Origin: Mesodorylaimus sp. YZB2_4
Taxonomy: Eukaryota; Nematoda; Enoplea; Dorylaimida; Dorylaimidae
Direction: 5' to 3'
DNA: 64,000 bases
NCBI GenBank assembly: GCA_030248295.1
Contig: JASANH010001360.1
Span: 1 to 64,000 of the forward strand
A program made the position numbers and the translations under genes. The notes under the pieces were generated by a model that saw only the letters and a program-made list of their open reading frames with translations, was not told the origin of the DNA and ran no database searches. Positions 23,163-35,770 of this stretch are shown here, piece by piece; position 1 is the stretch's first letter, and every line of letters begins with the position of its first letter.

Positions 23163-24617
23163 TCACGTACGGATACTGTTGCTTTCAAAGTAGGAGGAAA
23201 CATTTTGAGCTGAACTTGACCCATTTCCCGCTGAGAACTGAAAAATGACAAGCAAATATGTGATCACCACCGATCCAACCTGGAAAAGTCGAGCATGTAC
23301 TCCAGCATGTAGCTGCAGCTATCAGAAAAGCTCACATTTAGTAACAAGGAGGCATCGAACTTGGTCATGGAGGATATTGTGAGTCCCACGTCTTCGGTTG
23401 TAATCCATTGCATTAAGATTGACATTGCTTGTCTCCCAGCCTGAAACAAGGATTTGTTACAATCCGACTTACAAGAAATGCAAAAAACTTGCATCATCCA
23501 CAAGAACACCAGCCTTGACACACATTGCCTCATGTTTGATCAGCCAATGACGCAATAACTTCTTTGGCTTGTGACCCTGAAACGTACAAATTGCATCAGC
23601 TCAAAGAAGGGGCCAGTGACAGAGCCGGTGACATGCCTCGGATTTTAGCAATATGGCCGAGGTGGCAGTAATGGCAAATTCCAGGCTGGCCATCACAAGC
23701 CAGTATAAGAGTGAAAAGAAGGTCACTGCATCAATTTCATTTCTAGTCAAACAAAATATATGTAGACAAGCTGAGGTTATGAATAAAACCAGTTGAGAGG
23801 AGCAAGAATGTTTGAAAGCATCATCCAAACTTTCGACCAATGACGCCAGTCTCGCATATTCGCTATGATACTTGGCCATTCGATCCGATGAAAATGAACC
23901 GCTTGTCTCGGCTTTTAACTTTTTGCAATAATAAGAAAAATGAGATCTACTAATTTCGCACATGCTCGAGAAGAAAAGGAGGTGATAGCTGGCGTGTATT
24001 CCACCAATAAAATTGCCCAGTCCAATTATCGCGCAAATTGCAATTACGGGCATGCGGAACCATTTGCTAGCTCGTTCAAATCTTATTGAGTGGCCATATT
24101 TAAAAGAATTGAACACGTAAAAGGCAAAAAATACTACGCTACTTAATACGAAGGCGATAAGAAAAATCAGCAGACCCATGGTGAAACGACGCCATTGCTG
24201 AACATCTCTGTACTTCAGTCCTGAACGAGCCAGACATTGGTGGCACTGGTCGAAAAACCCGCCTTTTCTTGAGAGAACAGTATTAGCATAATTCAAAGCA
24301 ATAAAACAAGCCAGTTGATTGCACGCAAAGAAGGCGCCCATTAAGGCGAAAAGAGAAGACGTCTCGCCAAAACTTATTTTTTTCCCGCCTTCAGACGGAT
24401 GGGGTATTATAGCCAAAACTGCTGCTGATAGGACTACCGCATAAACGGTAATCACTGCGATAAACACGATCACAAAACCTATCCTTTTCCACAGTGGCTG
24501 CTGGCCGGTCATGGTAAGGCGGCAACCACACGATGTACCGAGTATGTGTAAAGTATGGAGTACCCTATCAACAGTGCCTGAGGCTGAAGGTGGTACGGGC
24601 TGACAAACTTTCGACAT
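23163..24617 (-). CDS. Gustatory-receptor-like chemoreceptor 4 with two GC-AG introns
   Basis: Exons 24617-23637, 23576-23493, 23440-23336 and 23279-23163 encode 428 residues, all in phase 0. Blocks: NQLACFIALNYANTVLSRKGGFFDQC, QQWRRFTMG, LVESLDDAFKHSC, LLRHWLIKHE, LMQWITTEDVGLT, and the signature TYLLVIFQF followed by a Ser/Asn-rich tail. The first and second introns begin GC (gcatgt and gcaagt) rather than GT. No nearby GT donor keeps the conserved frame. GC-AG introns are spliced by the major spliceosome, so the gene may be functional, but splicing efficiency could be reduced. It is oriented opposite to copies 1-3. Confidence 0.8.
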
Positions 24618-27313
24618 GATCGAGGAAATTTCTCGTGAAAGTAATTATTCACAAGGGCGGTAGGCGCTACCCATATCAGCCTGCAGTATATTTTTTGAAC
24701 GCATGGGTACCTACTGTAGTGCTAACGTTATTTGTATTCATTCACCGACTCGTACAAATTTAGTGTTTGCCTATAAACCGAAGGCCTCTCTATTATCTGC
24801 CCGCCCATTATGGAAAATATGTAATCTTGGCGTATTCGCGTAGGTGGAGAGTGAATGGAAAGAGTATCACACAAATAATCATCGGAATTAATGTAACAAA
24901 TTGAACCAGTTTTTAATTAAAATGGTGAGCCAACCCTGTCGCCATGCTTCTGTTCCTGTGAACAAACACAGAAACTATATTCTAAGCAAGAGCGGAGTTA
25001 GCACGTTCGGTCATTGCATGGGGATCAACGCCTATCTGAAAACTACTACTTCAAAAACTTTGCGACCTCTGTTTTTGGTCTGTTAAATTCGCAACAGCGG
25101 TAGCAATTCGGCATGTTGCGTAAAATTTAACCAAAAGTAGCCAACTAGGAACCTCTAAACAGGTTCTGATGTGATGTGGTGGATGAAGTCCCCATATCTT
25201 AGCTCAGATACCTGACTACTGTCATGGCCTCTGGCCGTAACTGCTTGTATTGACTGTGAAAAATTCCCTGCTAGTGAGCGCACTTTTAAGCAGCACAGGA
25301 AAATATCACAATCATGCAAGTCAGAATGAACTCTGAATTGAAGAATGAATGAAGAATGATGCCTTCTATCAATCATAGCCTGAATGGGGCCCAGAGTGAC
25401 GTGATCGAATTTAAATATATGGTAAAGGATGTCATGGTGTTGTGAAGGGCTTACCCGTGGATGGGTGGAAATGTACAAGGAGTGAACCAGGTCAACCTGG
25501 CTCATATAAGCGGCAGTGCATTGGGTATTAGTATGTTGAATTAAGCTTCGAAAAGATCACCCGCTGAAGGGGAAAGTGATAAGGAAACAGCCCCATGGTC
25601 ACAATTTTGTCCATGATTAACGTGAACATTCTTTGATGTTTCCTGTGACTTGTTTGGCAACAACGCATACACGACAGGAAATTGCTGGCCCACAATGAAC
25701 GGCTGTATCGAAAATACATACAAAATATGTAGCTCGCTGTCCAGATGCCGTAGAGGTCAAAACGTTCAAGCCAGTGTACCAGTGTACTATTCTGTGGCCT
25801 CGGCGAAGTACCTCAAATTCGCCTTACTTCAAAAACTAAAATGCGGTCCTGATCACCTGGGCCGAAGTCCCCAATCAAGAATCCCGGGATGATGGCAGCT
25901 GAGCAATCAACCCATCTCGCTGAGCAGCATTCGCAGCTGTCTCCAAAAAAACCGTTTCGAACGCTTTCGAAAACTTTCAAGTGGATAAACGCGAGTTTAT
26001 CCACGTCTTACTGCTCTCTTCTTATCGAACCATTTTCAAAAATCAGAGATCACAAGGAACAGGACCGCAGCAAATTAAAGCGGTCGATGTGCCTGCCGTC
26101 GCTCATCTGCGGTTTCGCTCATCCAACCAGGTTGACCTAGGTCACTCCATATGCATTGTCGCTCATGTATGGTTTCGCTCATCTAGGTTGAACCATTGCG
26201 AAGTTACACTATTTTTAGATGTTTTTTACGATCAGAAAGCTTATTTCATTCCGATAGGCCCTTGTCGTAACCCAACAAAGACAATGTCTCACTGGCAATT
26301 TTTTAATTCGTTCTAATACAAAAATGTCAGCTTGCAAAATGGCGCCCAATTCCAATTTTGATCGGACGCAAGTAGTGTAAACACTTGCTAGAGCTTTGGG
26401 GTGGACATATCTGCTTAACTTGCGGCGTGCAATACGATTGGGGCCGTGTTACTGAAGGGAGCAGGCCAAGAACCCACGGCAGCCTACTAACGATAAGTCT
26501 TCCGACCTAGTACATGGCTGAAGCGTCACCCGTGAGGGTTACGCCCCCAGCTACCGGCTCCGTGAAGAGTATTGATTGCCAGTCGAGCCTCTACATACAG
26601 GCGTTGTGCACCGATCATGGACATAGCGTCCTAACTTGGGTACTTTGGTGACGTGTTCCAAGAAGCGGATAAGTACCCCAAACGACACCAGCCCAGGTAG
26701 CAGGAGATTTGAGACACATTAAAGTTATGATATAAAAGAAGATGCCTAGGTACATATGCGAAGCCGACATCACTCTGTACGGCAGAGAAAATTTGTGCTA
26801 ATAGCGGCTGCGTGCATGATGCGGCCGAATCGTCCTTTTCTCTGTGCTTTGTATTGTCTTTGCTAGAGCATCTATCTTTGTTCCTTTCTTTTGGGTAACA
26901 CTGTAGGCTCGAATGGCAATCGATCCTTTGCACGGAACCGGTATATGCGTGATGCAAAAGCTCGAGCAATCACCCCTCTCCTGTAGTTAACGTTATAATG
27001 GCCCAGACTTATTACAACACGTAATGTGCCCATAATAAGGGTGGTGTAGCGAGTTAGCTCATCAAAAAAGGCGAAATGTCGATGAATCTGGTTGACTGGT
27101 ATCCTGTGCGATAACTTTTGACCTGTCGACCGCAGGCTGGCTTATAAAAACAGTGGAAACCACAAGCACCAGTCTTACTGCAATACCATTAAGGAAAAAC
27201 ACGCGAATAAAAGTTTTCAAGGATTGCAACCACCCAGCGTTCTGAAACATACGAGCACACCCATACAGCATAAAATTTTCTCATTTCCTCGCCTTAACTT
27301 CACATTTCAGAGA
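24618..27313. other. Intergenic, one small hairpin only
   Basis: A 2.7-kb stretch between receptor loci 4 and 5. A perfect 10-bp hairpin lies at 25981-26004 (gtggataaac / gtttatccac, loop gcga). No gene is supported; short open frames show no recognisable domains. Confidence 0.45.
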
Positions 27314-28810
27314 TCAAGTTGATGTAATGACATTCGACAAACAGGAAACATTGTGCTCCGTCTGTCGAACCTCCGTCAATCTCGACAAACACGCCGAATC
27401 CGAAGACGAAACTTGAAAAATGACCAGCATACACGTGACCACAACCGAACCTACCTAAACCAGTAAAGTGGACTATAGCAGAGAAACAAATGGGACAGAA
27501 AGAATACTAACACTGAGCAACAAAGGGGCATCGAACTTGGCCAATGAGGACACCGTTAGCCCGACGTCTTCCGAAGTTATTCACTGAATAAGCAGAGAGA
27601 GTGAATCAGCCTAAAAAAACAGCAAGTCACCTAATACAGTATGCTGAGTTCAGAATCGCAGAAACTTACATCAGTTGCGGCCGCATCTGCTTCTTCGTGC
27701 TTCATGAACCGAAGGCGCAGCAATTTCTTGGGCTTTCGGCTCTGAAATATAGAACAAACGGTAGAAAGAAGATGACCCTGAGTAAACTAAATAAAAGTCA
27801 TGCTTACTTCAGATTTCAGAGATATGGCTGGAACTACTATAAATCCGAACATGACTGCGATCACAAACAGCCAATTGATCAACGCGAAAATGGTAATTGG
27901 CCTATTTCCATCTCTGGTCAGGCAAAATATATTTATATGTACACGCTGTCGTTATGAACAAGACTAACTGGCGGAAACACGAGTGCTTGAAGGCGTCGTC
28001 CAAGCATTCTACCAAAGTTGCAAGCCTTGAATGGTCGCTGCGATACTTTGCAACTCGCTGAGCCGAGAACGAACTACTCGTCTCGGCTTCTAATTCATTG
28101 CAGTAGTGCGCAAAGTGAGATTTGATCATTTCGCACAAGCTCGAGAAAAGGAAGGCATGATAGACTGCGTGCATTCCTCCAAGAAGACTCAGAGCTACGA
28201 ATATGTTATCTATTTTTCTCATGGACAAATGCAGCCATTCGGCAGATCGATCGAGCCTTAGTGGGTGACCTCCAGCGATAACATCGTGTGTGAAAAGGAC
28301 GAACATAATAGCCTCGATTAGTGCATAGCAAGAACTACAAACAAGCTTGCCTACCGTAGCACGTCTCAATCTTTGCATAACTTTAAAGCCCATTTTCGAA
28401 AATATCACATTTCTGCGGCATTGATCGAAGAAGCCACCCTTGCGTGACAGAACACTATTAGCATAGTTCATAGCGATGAAGCATGCCATTTGCTCGACAC
28501 TGAAGAAACTATTCATTAAAGTAAAGGCCGTGGACGTGTCCAGATCGGGTCTCTCTTCGTCGGATGGATATAACATAATGGACAGGACGGCGGTGGATAT
28601 GCAAACTGTGTAAACTGCAATAATCACTGTAAATAAGAGCACGCGAATAATCTGCTTCCACCATGACTGGTCGTTTGTTTCTAGAAGACGACATCCTAAC
28701 CATTTGCCGCATATTTGTAATACATGAATTATCCGATCGACTTCGTCGATGGCGGACGGTGAGTTGACCTCGTAGCCCTTGGACTTTATGTCCAAAGGGA
28801 GAGCAGACAT
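27314..28810 (-). pseudogene. Gustatory-receptor-like 5, probable pseudogene
   Basis: It has the family four-exon layout: 28810-27808, 27741-27670, 27610-27512 and 27454-27314. Exon 1 is 1003 nt, one more than a multiple of three, because of a single-nucleotide shift near 27930, where TTACT... loses the NIFCLTR block. Exon 3 carries TGA in place of the conserved Trp of the LLMQW motif (27583-27581). The final signature is degraded to TCMLVIFQV. Upstream blocks (MACFIAMNYANSVLSRKGGFFDQC, LVECLDDAFKHSCF, RKPKKLLRL) are well preserved, so inactivation is recent. A sequencing error could explain one lesion but not all three. Confidence 0.8.
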
Positions 28811-30377
28811 GGTCTTAGAGACAGCGAGGTGGTTCGAGTAAGCGTGCCTGACAGATTGTCGTATGTGCTGCAACTAAAGTTTCCTTTTTTATCTCCTATC
28901 TGTGATCGAGTTCTTATTTCCTCTTCTTCTCCGGCTTTTTAGATAATCGGGAAAAGCCGAATTGGTCGCTATCCGCATCAATGTGGGCAGGAGAGTCATT
29001 TTTAACCAAGTTAGCATGTTGGGTAGAGAACAAGGTATGCGCCTGGACTGTCATCCCAGGCACTGAGCTTTCCTACGCACGTACTCTTTGTACAGGCTTA
29101 GGTCTGCTGTTTGAGGAACGTGATGACTTGTAAACTGTATCTGAGCCTGATAACAGAAAAAGCTTCTCGTGTCAGAAAGTGATAGAAAAAATCGACAATT
29201 CTATTCTACAGTACGCCTTAGCTCGCATTTTTTAAACATCGTGTCATTTGTGTCATATACAGTATGAGGCACCAAGGAAAACAAGTTTTTAGAGTATACG
29301 TATTTGAGTGTACACAATTGCATTTCCTGTTTTATGTTTACAAAAACGCCAAGTTTTGATTCGCTTGTTGTATGAGAGTACTTATCTTCTGGCTGAATCA
29401 TGTGTGTTTTGTTTGCAGATTTTCTTCGATTGTGTTAGTACACTCCTTCGCGTTTTCAGCTCTGACGCCTCGCTATGATATTGCTGAGAAATCGTTGAAG
29501 CACGAGCACATTTGAGCTCACGCTCGGACGCCTCGAATGTATAGGGGACGAGTCATAGACAAACACAAGGCCTGACAGATGTGACTATGAATAGTCGTTC
29601 TTGTCGTATTGGTGTAATTCTTTTCGAGTAAAACAGAAAGTGGTTGTCGAGTGCCATGGAGGCTGCGTGGGTGACAAAAAAGCCGTCATCTCGGACGCAT
29701 ACAGGTCGCCGAACATCTAAAAATAAGGCAGCAAACAATGCAGATGGATCTGGCGGGTTACACTTTCGCGATAAATTTACCGCCAGTCTCGTCTTTTTGT
29801 CGCAAACTGGGTCCAGCGCAAATATCGAAAAGTAGAAAAATTGCGTCCTAAGTTTCTGTGTTCTCCGCCTGGATCCCTCGATTTGCTTACGCCGTACAGT
29901 CGGGCTGGAGTGTGTACTGTACTGCACACTGGGCTCCATCGCTGTTTGTCTACGATTCGCGCGTGTCGAGCGCTTTCGATTTTTGCGAAACGTCGTCCAG
30001 TTTCGATGCAAGCCAGTATGGGCGAAAGTATAGGTACACAAAAGTCAGAACAGAAAATCGCATTCGGCCCAGTCGCAGTCCGTGTACATTGCGTGCACGG
30101 TCCCAGTTTCGAGCAGATTGGTCGACTCTGCGCCTATCGGCTTCATGAGAAAATTCAACTGTCCCATAGCCGAGTCGGTCACTGAATCGAACTGGACTGT
30201 TGCCGGGCCATGGCTGCGTAGGACTAGCGTGTATAACGTAGACTGGAGAGCCTGGTCATTAAAGTATAGGCTCGATTATCTTGGCTTATTGCAGGAATAA
30301 AGACTCGTTGGGCATTTCCAATAGTTCACTAGATTTCTTGGCCAGTTTTTGGCTCCTTTCCGACCCTGAGTGACTAA
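28811..30377. other. Intergenic, nothing identified
   Basis: About 1.6 kb upstream of both the receptor pseudogene and the LRR gene. Overlapping open frames occur on both strands around 29.55-30.18 kb but show no domain, signal peptide or splice support. Confidence 0.4.
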
Positions 30378-32827
30378 ATGGATGAGTTACGGAAAGGTAA
30401 GGAGTTGTCGATGTTACCAGCTTGAATTACCAAAGGTCTGCTATCAACTCTCATCCCTCTTCTCTTTCAGGCATCTTCACTTTACTCTATTTCGTCTCAT
30501 TGGCCCCGTGGCTGGTGCTGGCCCAATGCCCTCAAGTGGGCAGCCCGTGCGTATGTAGCTCGTCAGTTTACGAACCCGTGAGTATCGTTTGCGATAATGC
30601 AGGCAGCTTATCGAACGCTTTGCGAGCATTGGCCAACGTGAGAAACGTGCAAATCACCACTTTGGCAATACTTAATACTCCGGTCACTAATTTACCAGCC
30701 AACGCCTTTCAAGGCTTGAATGTCCTTCGACTGGTGCTCAATCGGAATAGCTTACGATCCATGGACCCAAGCTCATTTTCTGGCACATTGCAAGAATCGC
30801 TGACCGAACTGGACTTACGCGACAATCCTCTCGGAGCTGTGCCACAAAGCGGTGTTTCACAACTGAAAAAGTTGAAATCGTTGATATTGGCTCGAACTGG
30901 AATTAGTGCTTTGCCGCCTCGAGCCTTCTCTGGTTTTGCCAGTCGAGAATTCTTGGGCAAAATCGATTTATCTGGTAATCGAATCACGCAAATCGATTCT
31001 AGCGTGTTTGTTGGCTTGCCAAATTTGGAAGAAGTCAGTTTGGCGAGTAACTTGCTCACATCAGTTCCAACATCAGCCTTCTCTGAACAAAGAAATCGAA
31101 TGGTCAATTTGAATTTGGGCAATAATAACATAACCAACGTGCCACCCGGTGCTCTCGATTTCCCCAACCTGCGATCACTCAGTTTGGAATTCAATGGGAT
31201 TACAAATTTGGTGCCTGAGACGTTCCGAGGCGTGTCCAGTCTCCTGTACTTGTACATTGGTGGCAATAATTTCCCACAATGGAACCCAGAAATGTTTCGT
31301 TACGTGGGTGGCTTGCAGAATTTGGGTATCGGAAACACACCGATCAGTCGAATTCCCACCAACGCCTTCCAGTTTATACCCAGTTTAGTCAGATTGGAAA
31401 TGTCAGAAGCGGCAGTTAGCACGATCGATCAAGGTGCCTTCCAACGAGCAAGGGATATACAGGCAATTATCCTGAATAAGAACTTGTTGAGGAGGTAAGA
31501 AAAGGTAGTCTGAGACACTTACCTTGGGAAGCTGCCGTATCTCCGTAGCCAAACAAGTATTCTACACGGTTGTAAGAAAGGCATGCCAAATTTGGCGTAA
31601 AGAGACCCCTGGATTGCGTTTTTTGGACTGGGTAATCTATTCTTTGCTCGTAGCTGCATCTGAGAATAGCATTAATCGCGTTGGAGTTTTCAGCTAAGGA
31701 CTGTTGTAGGTCGGAAGGTGCTGGCTGATCTGGGTTTTTGCCAGGTGCAATGCTCCGGGTATCTCTTGTAAAACGGACTCGGACGTATTACAGCTTTGTT
31801 TCTGACAAACCGTTGCCGAATCGCGTCGTATCTGTATGTCTGATCTGTATGCTATTCTACGTACAGTCTGTGCTACTGCTATCTGGTCGTTGTGAGTCTC
31901 TGTACCTGAGTCCCACAGTTATAGTACCAAATCTTTGAGCCATTATTCAAATCCCTGCAAAAATATTTTATCTCAGCACGATGCCTTCTGCGTTTAAGAA
32001 TCCGAACGGACATGTTTCAAGGCTTGAATCGTCTATATACTCTTGACTTGTCGGGAAATCGTCTGGACACAGTGGAGGACCGAGCCTGGGCTAATCTTCC
32101 AGCGCTTCGTCATTTGGACATCAGCGTGAATGACTTGCAGACGTTGCCTCGCAGTGTATTCGCCAATACATTCTTACCCAGCTCGGATACCAGGGTCCTG
32201 TATTTGTGCGGTAAGTAAGACACGACTCGTCGAGTATCCGAGTGACTGCGCTTGCATTCTTTCGAGTAAGCTGAAAATAAATTGTAGACAATCCTTGGGT
32301 ATGCGATGAGAGACTGGAATGGTTGAGACGGTGGTTACGTGAGAATCCAGATATTGTCATCGATAAACAACCGGGTTGCTCAGCCGTGTGCAAGGCACCC
32401 ACAGCACTCGACAACGTCCCGTTAAGATCAGAGAACCCGCCTATAACTACCCCTGAACCACTGCCCACTGAATTCGAAGGATTGATTGGTGGCGCCATGT
32501 CACACTTGCACTGGATCATCTTGGGTAAGGATTGGCGTAGAAGTCATAATACGGGCACTTTTGATGAACTTTCTAGGGATTATTTTGGCCATCCTATTGG
32601 CCAGTATCCTCTTATTGGCCATTGTTCGCTGGTTCGTATCTCGGCGTCGCAAGAAGGACAAGGATGAGGAAGACGAGCAAAGGATCGTTGGCTCAGCTAC
32701 GAGTGGATATCAGCAACCTGGTTCGGCCTCGATGGTCGGCTCGGGCTATCCAGCATCGGCCATAGACCTCGACTTACCCCCTGCCACCAGTCTGGACGAT
32801 CGTGACCGCGCAGCTTATTGGTATTAA
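30378..32827 (+). CDS. Membrane-anchored extracellular LRR protein
   Basis: Exons 30378-30396, 30471-31494, 31999-32210, 32288-32524 and 32577-32827 encode 580 residues. The first mini-exon gives MDELRK and completes a signal peptide ending LAQ. A Cys-rich LRR N-cap (CPQVGSPCVC) precedes about a dozen LRRs of the LxxLxLxxNxL type (e.g. LTELDLRDNPL, LYTLDLSGNRL), then a C-cap beginning NPWVCDERLEWLRRWL and containing AVCKAP. A single hydrophobic helix encoded at the start of exon 5 and a basic RRRKKDKDEE stop-transfer give a type I topology with a ~55-residue cytoplasmic tail. Such proteins, e.g. nematode LET-4 and EGG-6, organise apical extracellular matrix of epithelia; that role here is inferred. 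Confidence 0.85.
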
Positions 32828-33773
32828 TGTTTTCCAATGTCACGGACCATTAGTGTTTCCGATCGTAGCTATGCCTATCACTATCAACTGGTTGACATCG
32901 AACTTGGTTTTTATCGATTGGTTACTGTAGCCGGTACTCATATTCGTGTAGAGTGTGGATGTGGGATGTGCTGCAAAGGTAGAACGGTGTCTGTGTTACG
33001 TAATATCTTTGTACAGAAGAACACACTGACTTGAAAAACTGACAATGCATTAGTGGCCCGTGCACAATGAGCTTGGTGGACGATTGAAAAAGCCAAGTGT
33101 CACGGCTGGCACCTAAGAATATGAAAGGACTTTGTTTCGAAACCGGATTCCGTTTTTCTTGTTCGTGACTTTTCGCTGGCCCTTTGCCCACTGTCCGTCC
33201 GACTGGTCGGTGGCTTGTTGACTCCACACGTAATCCTACAATAGCCGATTTGAGCCTTGCAATTTGCATGAGCGTGTAAAAATGGGATGGACGAAATATT
33301 TCCGTGTTCTGGTTATCCGCCAATGTGGAGTGATGGTAAACGTACACATATGACTGACCCCGTATGGGTAGTGCCACCACATGTTGCATTCTCACTGATT
33401 GCTAGGGTTACACACCTACTGCATGTGGTTAAGCCTCACGATCAGTGTGCTACAAACTGTTGTAACTGTCAATTTTCATATTTACCATACATTTGAGAGA
33501 AAACTTTCAGCGTCAGGACACACTGCTCAATTCCAGTGGTGGCGGCACCGATTGTTTGAGTCACAAATTTCTGCTTTTGCTACGCAACGTCCCTGCGAAC
33601 GATCTCTGACTGAAGGACGCAGATGAAAGCAGCGAGGCGCACAGTTTGCGATCACATTTATTTGCGAGCACAAATGTTAGCTTGACATTATGTACAACCC
33701 CATGGCACAGTATGAATACTGATCTGTGTGCAACCCAGATCTATTGATTCTCAGGCCCATCAATCACCTTTCC
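32828..33773. other. Intergenic between convergent LRR genes
   Basis: The 3' flanks of both LRR genes. No coding feature is supported. Confidence 0.45.
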
Positions 33774-35770
33774 TTACACGTCACGATTGCGGTCAGAAAA
33801 GTAATTAGCAAATCGATAATCATATTCTTTCCTGGACGGGGGACGTGACAGTGTTCCCAAGTGCAACATGTTCCTTACGGCCGCTGGCAGCCTGCCAAAA
33901 AGGATTTGTGTAAATGTGGGCAGCTTTTGGTTTGGATCCACCGGCTCCTCAGTTTTATTTGCGTTCGCAGGGTTGCGTTGGAGACGTGCGAAAGAGGGAG
34001 TCATCGGAAAGGGCATTTCTGTGGCAGTGGTCGGCGTTGTGAAGATGTAAGGCGGCCAGAAAGAGGCTGTCGTTGTTGACGCGGACTGAGCTGTGGATAA
34101 TTTTGGTTCGAGTATACTCGGGCGATGTTGTAGGTATCGCGAATGAAGATCGGCTGGAGGGGGTGGGTTGGGAAAGCGGATAGGCCAATTGGTCAACCAT
34201 TCGGGCTCTTTGCAGACGGCTGTGCAATCTGGTTTGTCGATCACCATTTCTATATTTTCTCTTAGCCATCGACGGAAGCCATCCATTTTTTCATCGCAGT
34301 TCCACGGGTTACCTGAAATGGGTGATTTCCTTTGATTGCTCAATTGAGCCCAAGAGCCCACATCGAATTCAATGTGCCCTCACTCGGTACTCAGGGGAGA
34401 ATATGACACGCTCGCTCCCCGAGTGCACTTCATATTTTCACCAGCTCTTCAGCCTAAAAGTCACTTACGACAAAGGTAGAGCATCTTGGCGTCACTGGTG
34501 GCCAGGAACGTCTTCTCAAATGTGTGGGGTTCAATGCTCTGCAAATCGTTGCCACTCAGGTCCAAGTGTTTTAGACCAGGCAAAAAGGCGAATGCGCCAT
34601 CCGCGATTTCTTGAATTCCATTCCGACTCAGGTCCAGCGAATACAAATCTGTCAAACCTTGGAATGTGTCTTCTTTGATCCTTAATCGTAAATTTAAGTA
34701 AAGAAAATTCGATACTGTGATTGTTTGACTTACTCAGTTAGTTTATTATTATTGAGAATAATAGCTTGTAAAAAGCGTGCTCCTCGAAAGGCTTTGTTGT
34801 CCAGGGTGCTGACAATGCCATCGGACATTTCCAATCGCATTAGCCTCGGCAGGTGAGTGAAGGCGTTGAATGGAATGTGCGTAATGGCTGTGCCCCCGAT
34901 GCCCAAATTCCTCAGATTACTCAATGATCGAAACAATTCTGATTCCCATCGTATCAGTTTATTTCCGGTCAAATAGAAGTACAAGAGGGATGGCAATCCG
35001 TGCAGGGCCTCAGGTGCAATGTCCGTTAATTCATTGTATTCTAAACTGAGACTTTCCAATTGTGGCAAATCGAATGTGAATGGCTCGATATAGCTTATCT
35101 TGTTCAAGGCCAGATTCGCGTTCTTCAAAGTCGATTTCATTTGTCTCAAGGCCACCATAGGAACTTCGACCAAGAGATTGTTCTGCAAAGTAATCTCTTC
35201 CAGTTTCTTCAAAGGGGCCAGGGCTGCTGGATCGATGATTCCGATTTTATTAGCAGACAAGTCCAATGAACTTAATTTTTCTCTACTTTCGTACAAAGAG
35301 AACGAATCGGGCTTTAAATAAGCGATATGATTTTTAGCTAAGATTAGTTTTCGAAGATTTTGCAACGAGGCTAGGCCATTGGTGGGAATGTGCTGAAAAT
35401 CGTTATCAGTCAAATCAATCTCGGTGATCGATTCCAGCAGCTGACCATCGAAGGCCATTGGATCGATCTCGGACAAATTGGCTTTTCGAATGACCAATCG
35501 ACCAATATTTAATCCTTGAAATGCCTTGGGTGGTAAGCTGGTGATCGGGATCGAATTGATGATTAATGAATCGATTTTCAATGAATTCTTGGCTGGTGAT
35601 AAGGCCTTGAGGACTTGGACCAGTGAGGGGGAATCAGAACATCGGATATTGACTGGTTCGAAAGTTGAACTGGCGCACGAACAGGGCGATTCGATGGGAG
35701 GGCAATACAAGGCTAGTGCGCCAGTGATAAGACGAGAGAGTGATAGGACCACTAACAGTCTCATTTTCAT
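33774..35770 (-). CDS. Secreted extracellular LRR protein
   Basis: Exons 35770-34734, 34680-34469 and 34312-33774 encode 595 residues. The signal peptide (LLVVLSLSRLITGALA) leads to CPPIESPCSC, the same N-cap as the neighbour on the opposite strand. About a dozen LRRs follow (LTEIKEDTF..., LYSLDLSRNGI) and a C-cap RNPWNCDEKMDGFRRWLRENIEMVIDK. The 212-nt penultimate exon has the same length and phase as exon 3 of the plus-strand gene, and the two proteins are clear paralogues. Here the C-terminus is a Pro/Thr/Ser-rich tail with no transmembrane helix, so the product is probably secreted unless a further exon is used. The ATG at 35770 was chosen because it directly precedes the signal peptide. 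Confidence 0.85.

Noticed and set aside
29553-30185. Overlapping open frames of 100-160 codons on both strands
   Set aside because: Mutually antisense, no conserved motif, signal peptide or splice-consistent continuation.
30709-31266. 185-codon open frame antisense to the LRR gene
   Set aside because: Shadow of LRR codons; lacks signal, domains or splice context.
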